From: an uncultured Lachnospiraceae bacterium
GTDB lineage: Bacteria; Bacillota; Clostridia; Lachnospirales; Lachnospiraceae
Direction of reading: 5' to 3'
Length of the DNA stretch: 54,839 nucleotides
NCBI GenBank assembly: GCA_947626365.1
Contig: CANQRW010000015.1
Coordinates: forward strand, 1-54,839
This document shows, piece by piece, positions 16,919-26,190 of this stretch. The notes under the pieces are model-generated. The model had not been told where the DNA came from, ran no database searches, and saw only the letters and a list, made by a program, of their open reading frames with translations. Position 1 is the first letter of the stretch. Each line of letters opens with the position of its first letter. The position numbers and the translations under genes are program-made.

Positions 16919-18961
16919 TCATTCCACCAATCCGGCTCGGTCGGAAGCGACCTCCAGGTGCTCTCCATCATATTTTATGCTCACGCTGCCGCCCTTCACC
17001 GGCACCACACAGTCAAGCTTCCGGAAATAAGACAGCTGCGGCTTCGCCTCAAACGCCTTATATCCCGGTTCCAGGGGCCGCACCCCCAGGAAATACCGGC
17101 CCAGCAGGTAGATGGGGCTTGCTCCCCAGGCATGGCACAGGCTCTTGCCGAAGGGATCCCCGTACATTCCGTACTGCTCCGGCTCGCCCTGAGCGGCGTC
17201 ATAGTCCTCCCAGAATGTAACCGCGCCCCGGTCGATCATGCCGCCCCAGTAATCCCGGATCGCCTCGTACACCTGATCCAGATGTCCGGTCTTCCCCCAC
17301 ACATCCAGTTCAAAGAATTTGAAATACGGCGTGGTGATCCGGGTAATGTCCGGATTCAGAAGCACATGGTCAATGATCGAGCGGGTTCGGGCCTCATCCA
17401 CCACATCAAACAGGATGGCGAAAATATTGGCGTGCCGGGTCACATGATTTCTTCCGGACTCATAGCTGTCGATAAAGGCTCCCTTCTCCTCGTTCCAGAA
17501 AAAGGCAAACAGATTGGCCTTCAGCCTCTCATACGCCTGCTCATATTTCCGATAGTCCGCAGCCGGCGCTCCGGTCTCCGACGCTCCGGGCGCCGTTCCG
17601 TCCTCCGATGCCTCCGCCCCGTCCTCTGCCGCAAGCAGCTTCCCGCAGAACGCCATGACGTCATAGCATTTTAACAATAACACCTGTTCCGCGCAGACCG
17701 CGCCGGTCTTATCAATATCGGACCAGTCGATAAAGATCCAGTCTCTCTCCCGCCCGCGGATAAAACCGTGCTCGTCCAGCTGGCTTTCCAGCAGGCGCAT
17801 CATCCCCTCCATCTTAGGGTAGATCATGCGGACAAATTCCCGATCCCCCGTGATCCAGTACTCCTTCTCGATACTGATGAGCCAGAGCATGGAATAATCC
17901 ACGATGGTATTGATATGCTGCACGATGTCCTGATTTCCCCGAAGGGCCAGGATCGTGCGCTTGTCAATCTCCTCATCCATGAACAGATAAGGATTTACGA
18001 AATAGCTTTGATAGGCGTCTCCAGACCATATCCACCGGTCCCGCTTGATCCCGTCGATGAAGAACAGGCCGCTGCACAGGCGGTAAGTCTCCTTTGCCAC
18101 ATCCCAGATCCGGTTTATCTTCTCGTCGTCGCACCAAAAGGACGCCTTCACCGGAATCGGAACCCACTGATGTTCCGCGGCGCAGGATACATGCCCCACC
18201 CGGCATCCGGGAAGATAAAGATAGCGGAAGGCCCTGCGCCGAAGCACATCACCGGAGACGACATGCTCCGATTTATAATAGCACCAGGTCAGATCCGTGG
18301 CCTCCGCTGCGGACTCCCCGTAGGCAACCGTGACCTCTCCTGCCGACCGCCTGACGTCCTGTCCGCGATCTTCTCCCGCAAAGGCTTCGCTCACCTGCTC
18401 GGAAGCCTTCTCCGAATCGCCCGCAATCGTCACCCGGACCGTGCCGTTTATCATTCTCCCGAAGTCCATGAGCACGCCGCCGCAAACCTCTTTCTCAGAG
18501 ACCGGCAGCAGCTCCTCCGTCTCATAGTAAACCTTGTTCGGGTCTTTCTCCTTATCCCGATACAGGCTGGACATGCCTACCGGATGACATTCCGTGAAAT
18601 CGTCAGCCATCCAGGAAGCGTCGGAGCAGATAACATCCCCTTCCACGTAGGCGCAGGGAAGTCCAAACATATTTCCCACAAAAATCTCTACGGTACAGGC
18701 TCCTTCCGGACAGTCAATCCACCGATCAAAGGGGAATTTCCTTCCATTTACCGCCACGTATCCCTGGCCTGCGGCCGTCACGCGGATCCTGGTCTTCTCC
18801 CTCAGCTGATACTTGTTATAAAGCCGCACGTTCTTCCGCCAGTCGTCCATTTTCCAGTAGGCCGGCCAGCCGTAAGACCGCTCCTCCCGCTGGAAATTCT
18901 GAAGCATCCCGTGATACAATTCAAAGTCGCCCGGATACCATATCCAACCTGTTCCGCTCAT
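16919..18961 (-). CDS. GH78-like glycoside hydrolase (alpha-L-rhamnosidase-related)
   Basis: This is a 680-residue protein related to the rhamnosidase alpha/alpha barrel: FIDGIKRDRWIWSGDAYQSY, RDWIFIDWSDIDKTG, TFWEDYDA and SLCHAWGASPIYLLGRY. It is shorter at the N-terminus than its neighbour and has no signal peptide. The motif aligned with RDERLGWTGD in the neighbour reads KRDRWIWSGD, so an acidic residue is shifted or lost, and the true substrate may differ. Two acidic low-complexity stretches (about 210-240 and 465-490) look like loop insertions. Start at ATG 18961 after AAGGAG; the frame extends 9 residues upstream without a ribosome binding site. Confidence 0.82.
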   Translation of the reverse strand: MSGTGWIWYPGDFELYHGMLQNFQREERSYGWPAYWKMDDWRKNVRLYNKYQLREKTRIRVTAAGQGYVAVNGRKFPFDRWIDCPEGACTVEIFVGNMFGLPCAYVEGDVICSDASWMADDFTECHPVGMSSLYRDKEKDPNKVYYETEELLPVSEKEVCGGVLMDFGRMINGTVRVTIAGDSEKASEQVSEAFAGEDRGQDVRRSAGEVTVAYGESAAEATDLTWCYYKSEHVVSGDVLRRRAFRYLYLPGCRVGHVSCAAEHQWVPIPVKASFWCDDEKINRIWDVAKETYRLCSGLFFIDGIKRDRWIWSGDAYQSYFVNPYLFMDEEIDKRTILALRGNQDIVQHINTIVDYSMLWLISIEKEYWITGDREFVRMIYPKMEGMMRLLESQLDEHGFIRGRERDWIFIDWSDIDKTGAVCAEQVLLLKCYDVMAFCGKLLAAEDGAEASEDGTAPGASETGAPAADYRKYEQAYERLKANLFAFFWNEEKGAFIDSYESGRNHVTRHANIFAILFDVVDEARTRSIIDHVLLNPDITRITTPYFKFFELDVWGKTGHLDQVYEAIRDYWGGMIDRGAVTFWEDYDAAQGEPEQYGMYGDPFGKSLCHAWGASPIYLLGRYFLGVRPLEPGYKAFEAKPQLSYFRKLDCVVPVKGGSVSIKYDGEHLEVASDRAGLVE

Positions 18962-19110
18962 ATCGATCAATCTCCTTATTCTCAGCAAAAAGGCAGCGCC
19001 GCAAAACAGATCGGATTTTCACTATTTTGCAACACTACCTTTACACTGTACCATATAAAACCTCATGTGGCAAGCCGCAGCGGCTTTTCTGTATCTTCCT
19101 TTGAAACCCT

Positions 19111-19201
19111 GCCTTTCGGCGTCGATCTTTGACGCCTGCCTTAAAGACCTGCTTTTCGGTGTCGGTCTTTGACGCCTGCCTTAAAGACCTGCCTCTCAGT
19201 G
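19111..19201. repeat. 40-nt tandem repeat upstream of the GH78-like gene
   Basis: A 40-nt unit (containing TCTTTGACGCCTGCCTTAAA) is present at 19111-19150 and 19151-19190 with about three differences, and a third partial copy runs to 19201. It fills the end of the 253-nt gap between the permease and hydrolase genes (18962-19214). The rest of that gap shows no convincing promoter. Confidence 0.85.
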
Positions 19202-19214
19202 CCTGCCGTCTGTA

Positions 19215-20045
19215 TCAGCCCTTCACCGCGCCTGCCGTCATACCGCCTTCGATATGTTTCTGCATCACCAGGAAGAACAGAACCACCGGTATCATGGTGA
19301 TAACCGCGGCGGCAAAGGCCATATTGTAATCCGCCGAGTGTTCGCCGAAGAACACATACTGCTGCATGGGAACCGTTTTCACCGCGTTTTTCTGCAGTAC
19401 GATCAGGGACGCGTTGAAATCGTTCCAGGCCCACAGGGCGTCCAGAACCGCTATGGTCACGGTGGTAGGCTTCAGGATTGGGAAAATCACCTTTACAAAG
19501 GTCTGAAACACGGTGCAGCCCTCCAGCTTCGCCGCCTCTTCCAGCTCCATGGGAACTGTCCGGACGAAGCCGATGTAGGTCATGATCGCGAAAGGCATGT
19601 TGATTCCCGCGATCAGGATGATGATGCCCGGCAGGGTATTCAGAAGTCCAAGTCCTCTGTACATCCGGTAGATCGGGATCATCAGGGACTGGAACGGAAC
19701 CATCATGGCCGCCGTCAGTACGGACTCATAGAATTTGTAACCCTTCTTATGATACTGACGCCCGATGGCATATCCCGCCATAGAAGCCACGATCAGCACC
19801 AGGATCACGCTGGCAGCGGTGACAATAAGGCTGTTTGCCATGGAACGGAAGATATTGGCCTTCTCGATGGCGTCGATAAAATTCTCAATGTGCAGCGCCG
19901 ACGGCAGGGCCAGAACGCTTTTGGTGGTTTCCTGCTTGGTCTTAAACGCCAGAAGAATACTGATCAGGAATGGGAAAAGGAATATGGCAGCCATGATACA
20001 GAGTACAACGCGGCCTAAAATCACTGTCGTCCTGTTTTTCATCAC
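19215..20045 (-). CDS. Carbohydrate ABC transporter permease, MalG type
   Basis: This is a 276-residue inner-membrane protein with six predicted helices and the EAA loop EEAAKLEGCTVFQTFVKVIFPILKP (in part), the contact site for the ATPase. Family CUT1, MalG/UgpE branch. It works with the overlapping MalF-type permease (4-nt ATGA overlap) and the upstream lipoprotein to import an oligosaccharide or glycoside. No ATPase gene is linked, as is common for CUT1 systems that share MsmX/UgpC. Confidence 0.93.
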   Translation of the reverse strand: MMKNRTTVILGRVVLCIMAAIFLFPFLISILLAFKTKQETTKSVLALPSALHIENFIDAIEKANIFRSMANSLIVTAASVILVLIVASMAGYAIGRQYHKKGYKFYESVLTAAMMVPFQSLMIPIYRMYRGLGLLNTLPGIIILIAGINMPFAIMTYIGFVRTVPMELEEAAKLEGCTVFQTFVKVIFPILKPTTVTIAVLDALWAWNDFNASLIVLQKNAVKTVPMQQYVFFGEHSADYNMAFAAAVITMIPVVLFFLVMQKHIEGGMTAGAVKG

Positions 20046-20968
20046 ATTTCAACCTCCTTGCTTCTGAAGAATCTTGTAAGTCCGATGCCAAGCACCATCA
20101 GGATGATCATGAATACCAGCGCCACCGCCTGGCCGTATCCGGCCTTCTGATAGCTGAACAGGTTATTGTAAATGAAGATGGAAATCATCTCGGAGGATCT
20201 GGCCGGACCGCCTCCGGTCGCCGACATGGTGATCCCAAACTCGCGGAGAGCGCTTGTCAGCGTCAGGGTAATGCAGGTGGTAAAGGACGGCCCCAGGAGA
20301 GGAAGGGTAATGTACTGGAACCTTTTCCACGCGTTGGCTCCGTCAATCTGAGCCGCCTCGTAATAATCCTGAGGTATATTGGAAAGGCCTGCCATATAGA
20401 TCATGATGTTGGATCCGATACCGCTCCACAGGGCTATGATGATGATTCCGATGATAACCGTTGACGGACTTCCCAGAAGGGATTTCCCCAGAATCCCGGA
20501 AAGGATCTTCCTGTCAATAAACCCCCATACAAACGCCGCGAGAACCGCGCTCAGGGCCATGGGAACGAAGAAGATCGTTTTCAAAATACCTACGCCTCTG
20601 AATTTGTCTCCCAGAAGAATGGCAAGGAACAGGGAAAGGATATTGTTGAGAGCCGTGTAGCCGATGGCAAACAGAAGCGTCACCTTAATGGCCTGAACAA
20701 TATTGCTGTCCTGGAACATCCGGATAAAGTTATCCAGAAATACATAATGATATTCTTTTGAAATTCCATCCCAGTCCGTAAATGCGATATTAAGGCCGGA
20801 TACAAACGGAACCGCTACCGTAAAAGCGAATAAGACGATCGATGGAACCAGAAACCAGAAATAACCTTTTGCGTTTTTCACCGGAAACCCTCCTTTTTTG
20901 AGGGAGGCTGCTTTTGAGGCAGCCTCCGCAGAACTTTTCAATCTTTTTCTTCCGATACTTCCAAACAT
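20042..20968 (-). CDS. Carbohydrate ABC transporter permease, MalF type
   Basis: This is a 308-residue multi-pass protein (helices from about residue 37) with the EAA motif YYEAAQIDGANAWKRFQYITLP. The N-terminal 35 residues are basic and cytoplasmic. It pairs with the downstream MalG-type permease and lies 21 nt after the solute-binding protein gene, clearly in one operon. ATG at 20968 follows GAAAGGTC. Confidence 0.93.
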   Translation of the reverse strand: MFGSIGRKRLKSSAEAASKAASLKKGGFPVKNAKGYFWFLVPSIVLFAFTVAVPFVSGLNIAFTDWDGISKEYHYVFLDNFIRMFQDSNIVQAIKVTLLFAIGYTALNNILSLFLAILLGDKFRGVGILKTIFFVPMALSAVLAAFVWGFIDRKILSGILGKSLLGSPSTVIIGIIIIALWSGIGSNIMIYMAGLSNIPQDYYEAAQIDGANAWKRFQYITLPLLGPSFTTCITLTLTSALREFGITMSATGGGPARSSEMISIFIYNNLFSYQKAGYGQAVALVFMIILMVLGIGLTRFFRSKEVEM

Positions 20969-20989
20969 CGTTTGACCTTTCGTCAGGTT

Positions 20990-22264
20990 TTAGTTGCCGG
21001 CGATCCGGTCGAACTCGCTGTCCAGATCCGCCAGGACCTTATCCACGTCGGTACCTCCGTCCAGCACGAACTGACTCACCACATTCTGGAAGGCCGCGCG
21101 GTACTCTTCCTTAAAGTTGAAATCCGCCTCCGCGGAAAGAGCCCTGGCCTTGCCGCTGCTGATCATGTTTACCACATCGCCCAGAGTCGTAGCGCCCTCG
21201 GGAGCTTCCACATCCTTGATCACGCAGATACCGATTCCCTCGCTGACATATTTCTCGCCAGCTTCCTTGGTGGTAAGGAAGTCCACAAACTTGATCGCCG
21301 CCTCCTGCTTGGTGCTGGCCGCGCTGACCGCGTAGCTCTGGCCTGCTCCCGGATAGACCACAACCGTGTCGTCCGCGTTGTTGGATACCGGAAGAACAAA
21401 AGCTCCCAATTCTACTTCCTCGCCCATATCGGCCACATTATTGGCGGTCCAGTCACCGCTGATCACCATAGCCGCTTCCGCGTTTGCCAGCATGGTACAT
21501 GCCGTATTCCAGTCGGTGCCGAACTGATCCCCCTGAGTATACGCAAGCCTGCGTCCGAATCTCTCAAACACTGCCCTCCAGTCTGCGCTGTCGGCAAACC
21601 GCACCTCCCGGCTCTCCAGTTTCTTCAGGGCATCCAGATCGTCCTTCATGATGCTGGTCACATATTCCGCCTGGGTATCCGCCATCAATACCCAGGAATC
21701 CTGGTATCCGGCTGCCAGCGGCGTGTAGCCTGCCGCCTGAATCGCGTCGCACGCGGCGTAGAACTCATCCAGCGTTTCCGGAATCTCCACGCCTACCTTA
21801 TCAAAAATGGATTTGTTATATGTAACCACGTAGGCGTTGACTCCCAATGGCGCTCCGTACATCTTTCCGTCATAGGCCAGCATGTTGCCGTCGTAGTGGT
21901 TTACGATGTCCGTATCCGACAGATCCAGCAGATAATCGTTCTTGGCGTACAGCTCCAGGTTGGACTGCTCGATGACAAACACATCCGGCGCGTCGTCGCT
22001 GGCGAACTTGGTCTGAATGGTCTGAGTATAGTCGTCCATGCTCATACGCTGCACCTCAATCTTGATATCCGGATTCGCCGCCTCAAACTCCGCGATCAGT
22101 TCATCTTCGTATTTAATCGTTCTGTCCTCACCTGTGTGATTCATAAACTGTAAGGTGACCTGTCCCGCTTCACTTCCGGCTTCGCCGCCTGAGGAGCCGC
22201 AGCCCGTCATCATGGCCGCCGCCAGTGATACTGTAACCATCGCGCAAAGTAATGTCTTTTTCAT
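20990..22264 (-). CDS. Extracellular sugar-binding lipoprotein of the ABC transporter
   Basis: This is a 424-residue family 1 solute-binding protein. Its signal peptide has a lipobox (AAMMTGCGSS), so Cys21 is the lipidation site. Typical segments are EFEAANPDIKIEVQ, YTQTIQTKFASDDAPDVF and MVISGDWTANN. It should capture the glycoside and deliver it to the two permeases. Start at ATG 22264 after GAGAGGGAGATATC; the frame reaches 14 residues further upstream, but the signal peptide fixes the start. Confidence 0.93.
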   Translation of the reverse strand: MKKTLLCAMVTVSLAAAMMTGCGSSGGEAGSEAGQVTLQFMNHTGEDRTIKYEDELIAEFEAANPDIKIEVQRMSMDDYTQTIQTKFASDDAPDVFVIEQSNLELYAKNDYLLDLSDTDIVNHYDGNMLAYDGKMYGAPLGVNAYVVTYNKSIFDKVGVEIPETLDEFYAACDAIQAAGYTPLAAGYQDSWVLMADTQAEYVTSIMKDDLDALKKLESREVRFADSADWRAVFERFGRRLAYTQGDQFGTDWNTACTMLANAEAAMVISGDWTANNVADMGEEVELGAFVLPVSNNADDTVVVYPGAGQSYAVSAASTKQEAAIKFVDFLTTKEAGEKYVSEGIGICVIKDVEAPEGATTLGDVVNMISSGKARALSAEADFNFKEEYRAAFQNVVSQFVLDGGTDVDKVLADLDSEFDRIAGN

Positions 22265-22365
22265 GATATCTCCCTCTCTTTTCTCTCTGAATACTTTCAG
22301 CTTCAAAGCATCTGTTCTGAATTTTATGTCTCACGTTTCCTTGTTTCCTGTCGGCTATGGTTATA

Positions 22366-22371
22366 TTATAG
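22366..22371 (-). promoter_or_regulatory. -10 element of the sugar transporter operon
   Basis: A TATAAT stands on the minus strand about 100 nt before the binding-protein gene, but no good -35 is found at 16-18 nt; TTGATT is 21 nt away. This is the pattern of an activator-dependent promoter, fitting control by the neighbouring YesN-type regulator. The rest of the 333-nt gap holds the terminator at 22471-22508. Confidence 0.45.
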
Positions 22372-22470
22372 GCGCTGCCTGACCGTCTCTCAATCAACAA
22401 ACTACCGATTTCATTCAAATTTTACAGGTCTTTCTGAAATTACAGATCCATGTTTTCCCGCGTTCAGGCA

Positions 22471-22508
22471 AAAAAAAGGAAGCAGCCGCCCTCCCGCAGC
22501 CGCTCCTT
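22471..22508 (-). terminator. Terminator after the YesN-type regulator
   Basis: On the minus strand a stem of about 11 bp (GGAGCGGCUGC with GGCUGCUUCC, including two G-U pairs and one bulge) is followed by seven U. It separates the two-component genes from the transporter operon. Confidence 0.7.
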
Positions 22509-22597
22509 ATTCCTTGCCCGTTTCGTCGGTTCTGCCTGCCTTATTGCCCCTGTCCATCCCGCCGGTTCTGTCTGACCCCGCAGGTTCTTTCTCGGAC

Positions 22598-24088
22598 TCA
22601 CTGGCTTTTCCGGTTTCTATACTCACTGATGGACATTCCCGTCACTTTCCGGAAGATCGTACTCAGATACGTGGCGTTCCGGTATCCCACCGCCTCCGCC
22701 ACCTCGCTGACCTTCATGGACTGGCTGTCCAGCAGCCGCTTCGCGTTCTCAACCCTCACTTTATTGATAAATGACACCAGATTTTCATTCATTTCCTGCT
22801 TAAACAGATTGGAAAAATAGTTGTCGCTGAGTCCTACATATTCCGCTACATCCCCCAGGGAGATCTCCTCCGCGTAATGACGGCGGATATACTCCACCGC
22901 CTTTCTGACCGCCCGGTTGTCGCTCCCGGCGGACGCAAAGATATCCTGTTCCCACGCCTGCCTGATCGCTTCCAGCGTATATACAGCCTTTTCTTCCAGC
23001 GTCCCGAGAAGCCGGAGTTTCTCATAGTAAGTGATGGCGTCTCCCTCCCTGCTGCCCTGTCGAACGCTCTCCGTACATTTCGCGTAAAAATTGACAAAGC
23101 TCCGGTTCAGATATTCCTCCTCCGGCATGTACTCCATCAGCCGCTCCGTCATCTCCCTAAGAACCCTCTCCGCATCCTCGGGACTTTCCAGAGGCAAAGT
23201 CTCCGGCACCTCGTAAACGTAGTCCCGCTCTCTGCTCTTTTCATACCTGCTCATATCCAGATAATGGAATATCCGCTCCTTTGGAAAATAAATTTCATAC
23301 TCCAAAGCCGTCCGCGCCCGCCGGTACATGTCAGCCAGCGCCGTCACATCCCCGCAGCTGTCACACAGTCCCATACGGACCTTGTCGGCAAACCCGTTCT
23401 GCAGCCTGTTTATCATGGCAAGCTCCTGCCGGGACTTCTCCCCCATGCTCCTGGTCTGGGGAAGCTCACAGACAAACAGCCACCGGGCCGGCCCTGTCTT
23501 TGACACAAACAGCGGGGTCCGGTCCGCGCCGGCGCTGTCCGCCGCCCGGTATTCCGTCCGGCTGTCCGCCAGACATACCGTCAGCGATTCTCGGTTGCGC
23601 AGATGCCTGGCCGCCTGACTGTCTTCCGGGAATTCTTCGCTTTTCCCCTGTATATAGGAGACAACCTCCTCCGTCTCCCTGGTACTGTCCAGTTCTCTGG
23701 ACCGCTGTTTCGCATGTTTCCGGCAGATATTTTCAAGGGACTCTATGATTTTGTCTCCATCAAATTCCTGCTTTAGGATATAATCCTCCGCCCCCAGGCG
23801 CATGGATTCCTTTACAAAACCAAAATCATCAAAAGCGCTCAGGGCTACCACGATCATATCCGGGTAAAGGGACTTGATGGCTTCCGTCAGCTCGACACCG
23901 TTCATCACCGGCATCTCCATATCAGTCAGAACGATATGGACCTCCTTTTTCTCAAGGATTTCCAGCGCCTGCCTGCCGTGTACCGCCTCGCCGACCACCT
24001 GAAATCCATGATCCGCCCAGGGGATCGCTTCCCGCATGGCGTAGCGGAAATTCCTGTCGTCATCTACGATCAGCACATTCCATATCAT
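22598..24088 (-). CDS. Response regulator, YesN type, with AraC DNA-binding domain
   Basis: This is a 496-residue regulator. The receiver domain (1-120) has VDDD at 8-11, phospho-acceptor Asp56 in HIVLTDMEMP and the conserved Lys in YILKQE. A variable middle part spans 120-390, and the two AraC helix-turn-helix motifs lie in the last 100 residues (ISLGDVAEYVGLSDNYFSNL and VSEVAEAVGYRNATYLSTIF). It is translationally coupled to the kinase gene (ATGA overlap). It most likely activates the adjacent sugar transporter and hydrolase genes. A short polar stretch near residues 190-205 looks inserted. Confidence 0.93.
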   Translation of the reverse strand: MIWNVLIVDDDRNFRYAMREAIPWADHGFQVVGEAVHGRQALEILEKKEVHIVLTDMEMPVMNGVELTEAIKSLYPDMIVVALSAFDDFGFVKESMRLGAEDYILKQEFDGDKIIESLENICRKHAKQRSRELDSTRETEEVVSYIQGKSEEFPEDSQAARHLRNRESLTVCLADSRTEYRAADSAGADRTPLFVSKTGPARWLFVCELPQTRSMGEKSRQELAMINRLQNGFADKVRMGLCDSCGDVTALADMYRRARTALEYEIYFPKERIFHYLDMSRYEKSRERDYVYEVPETLPLESPEDAERVLREMTERLMEYMPEEEYLNRSFVNFYAKCTESVRQGSREGDAITYYEKLRLLGTLEEKAVYTLEAIRQAWEQDIFASAGSDNRAVRKAVEYIRRHYAEEISLGDVAEYVGLSDNYFSNLFKQEMNENLVSFINKVRVENAKRLLDSQSMKVSEVAEAVGYRNATYLSTIFRKVTGMSISEYRNRKSQ

Positions 24089-25872
24089 TGACCGGCACCC
24101 CCTATCGGTATTTTCAATGTGATTTTGGTTCCCTCTCCTACCGTGCTTTCCACGATTGTGGAATAACCCGGACCGTACAGCTCACGCAGCCGCTTGTTTA
24201 CGATCTTCAGCCCAATGCTGCTGAATCCCTTATATTTTTTCTCCTGTTCCTCATCAGGAGTCAGAAGATTTTCCAGCTTCTCCGGAGGGATCCCGGCTCC
24301 GTTATCTTCCACCGACATAAGGAGATATCCCTTCTCAAGGTAGCAGCCGATAAACAGGCAGCCGTCGTCCCCCGCCATATCAAGCCCGTGGAGAAAACTG
24401 TTCTCCACCAGGGGCTGCAGGACAAATCCCGGAATCGGAATATCCTTCGCCTCCTCGTCAATCTCATATTCGATGATAAACCGATCCCCGTACCGCATCT
24501 GTTCGATGGCGATATAATTTTTGATATAATCGATCTCCTCCGCCACCGTCACCATACCGCCGGCTTTCTTGATGGTAAACCGCAGAAGACTGATGAGCGC
24601 GTCCAGAGAATCCGCCAGGCCCTTCTGTCCCGTCTGAAAAGCCGCCCATTTCAGCGAACCCAGGGTATTGTATAGAAAATGAGGATTGATCTGCGCCTGA
24701 AGAACCTCGATCTCTTTTTTCTTCTTCTCCTCGTCCTCCAGCTGCAGAAGCCGGATCAGCTCGTCAATCTTCACCGCCATGTGATTCAGCTGCAGTCCCA
24801 GAAGCCCGACTTCATCATAGCTGGCCGGACGGATCCGGTACTCAAAATGGCCTTCCTCGTAACTTTTCATTCCCTCCTCGATCAGAAGCACATTGCTGGT
24901 AATCGTCCGGGAAATGAGGGACGTCACCAAAAGCACAATCGCGACGACAATCGCCACCACCAGAAGCATTCCCAGATAGATTCTGCGAATTCCCCTCAAA
25001 AGAACCGCATGGGAAAAGTACGCGGTAGCCTGCCATTCATTGCCCGGAGTGCGGATCGTCGTCACCGTGTAGGTATCGCCTTCCGCCTCCTTCATATAAT
25101 AGTAGACAAAATAGTGCTTATCCTGAACCTGGGAGAGATCTGCCAGTATGCTCTTCGCCATAGCTTCATCGTGAAACTCAAGAAGATTCCCTTTCCTGCT
25201 GATAACGATGGTATGCTCATCGTCCAGATAATCCACGCCGGCGTCGATAAAATCAAAAAACTCCGGTTCAATGGCAAAGCAGATAATGCCCTTTTCTTTC
25301 AGATCCGGCGTGATGATCTGCCGGACAAAGTATACCTGCCCGTCATAAACCGTCCAGTTCACCGGTGAGACGCGGCTTACCTGCTCGTCCAGCGCGTCCA
25401 AAAGCTCATTCTGTTCCTGCGCAGATAGTCTCCGCTGGTCATATTTATAATAATCATATACCTTGCCGCTGGCAGGCCGCAGAAGAGCGTATCTGGTATA
25501 TCCGGCCAGAGAAGACTGCTGGCTGATAGCCGTTGGCAGCCCCTCATTGACGATCCGATACCGCTCCGCCTCCTCCGCCGTATAATCCAGAAGCCGGGCA
25601 ATATTGGAAGTCTGCAAAATCCGGTAGGATGTGTCCTGGAAGGCGCTGATCCTGTCGTCCAGATTGACGCTTCCCTGTTTGAGCATACCGATTACGGCGT
25701 CCCGGGAATTCTTAAACAATTCCTGACTCGCGATGTGATAACTGTACAGACCGATACCCAATACCGTTCCCACTGTCGCCGCGAACAGAAACAGACGTAT
25801 CTTCGTGCGCAGCTTCATATCTCTTATTCTTTTGCGGCACAGCTTCAAATAAAGTTCCAGATTCCTCTGCAT
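24085..25872 (-). CDS. Sensor histidine kinase, YesM type
   Basis: This is a protein of about 595 residues: a membrane helix at about 25-45, an extracytoplasmic sensor region to about 300, a second helix (LGMLLVVAIVVAIVLLVTSL), HAMP, the His_kinase domain with AQINPHFLYNTLGSLKW, and an HATPase with LVENSFLHGLD and DNGAGIPP. It phosphorylates the overlapping YesN-type regulator. Start preferred at ATG 25872, which has GGAG at proper spacing; the ATG at 25884 has no ribosome binding site. The sensed ligand is presumably the imported glycoside, by context only. Confidence 0.92.
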   Translation of the reverse strand: MQRNLELYLKLCRKRIRDMKLRTKIRLFLFAATVGTVLGIGLYSYHIASQELFKNSRDAVIGMLKQGSVNLDDRISAFQDTSYRILQTSNIARLLDYTAEEAERYRIVNEGLPTAISQQSSLAGYTRYALLRPASGKVYDYYKYDQRRLSAQEQNELLDALDEQVSRVSPVNWTVYDGQVYFVRQIITPDLKEKGIICFAIEPEFFDFIDAGVDYLDDEHTIVISRKGNLLEFHDEAMAKSILADLSQVQDKHYFVYYYMKEAEGDTYTVTTIRTPGNEWQATAYFSHAVLLRGIRRIYLGMLLVVAIVVAIVLLVTSLISRTITSNVLLIEEGMKSYEEGHFEYRIRPASYDEVGLLGLQLNHMAVKIDELIRLLQLEDEEKKKKEIEVLQAQINPHFLYNTLGSLKWAAFQTGQKGLADSLDALISLLRFTIKKAGGMVTVAEEIDYIKNYIAIEQMRYGDRFIIEYEIDEEAKDIPIPGFVLQPLVENSFLHGLDMAGDDGCLFIGCYLEKGYLLMSVEDNGAGIPPEKLENLLTPDEEQEKKYKGFSSIGLKIVNKRLRELYGPGYSTIVESTVGEGTKITLKIPIGGAGQ

Positions 25873-26190
25873 ATTATTCTCCATGAAATACAGGACTTTC
25901 TGAATAACAGTTTATTCGATTTCAGCGCGGTCGTCAAGTTCCTGACCGACAGATGCGGCTGCTTGGGCCGCGCAAATAATTAAGCACAATGCTTGAAAAA
26001 ACAAGAAACGCGTCACTGGCGCGTTTCTTGCATACTGATATTCTTTTACCGCCTGATTGGGGGCCTGGCTGTCCATATTGAGAAGCAGCCCGTTGCTTTT
26101 GCGAACCGCCGCCAGGTCATATCGCATCTTCCTGCCCGGCATCCCCCGGCGCCGTCAGCTACACCTCGCAGCCGGGGGATCAAAAGCTCC
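25873..26190 (-). other. Gene-free stretch with a hairpin and a peptide-like remnant
   Basis: A minus-strand frame at about 26025-26142 encodes RYDLAAVRKSNGLLLNMD and AVKEYQ, which look protein-like, and then runs into the dispersed repeat. Its start is poor. Between it and the ATPase fragment lies a perfect 10-bp stem, ATCCCCCGGC (26141-26150) with GCCGGGGGAT (26171-26180). Nothing else is evident. Confidence 0.35.
26003..26040 (+). repeat. Dispersed terminator-tag repeat, copy 2
   Basis: AAGAAACGCG, a 7-nt loop and CGCGTTTCTT form a perfect 10-bp hairpin, followed by GCATACTGATATTC, a variant of the tag. On the minus strand the hairpin is followed by TTGTTTTTT, so it can end minus-strand transcripts. 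Confidence 0.8.

Noticed and set aside
19064-19090. Plus-strand terminator AGCCGCAGCGGCTTTT
   Set aside because: The stem is short (6 bp with 1-nt loop at best) and no plus-strand gene ends nearby.
17768-19132. Plus-strand open frame of about 454 codons
   Set aside because: Antisense to the GH78-like gene; composition rich in His/Pro/Arg as expected for a shadow.
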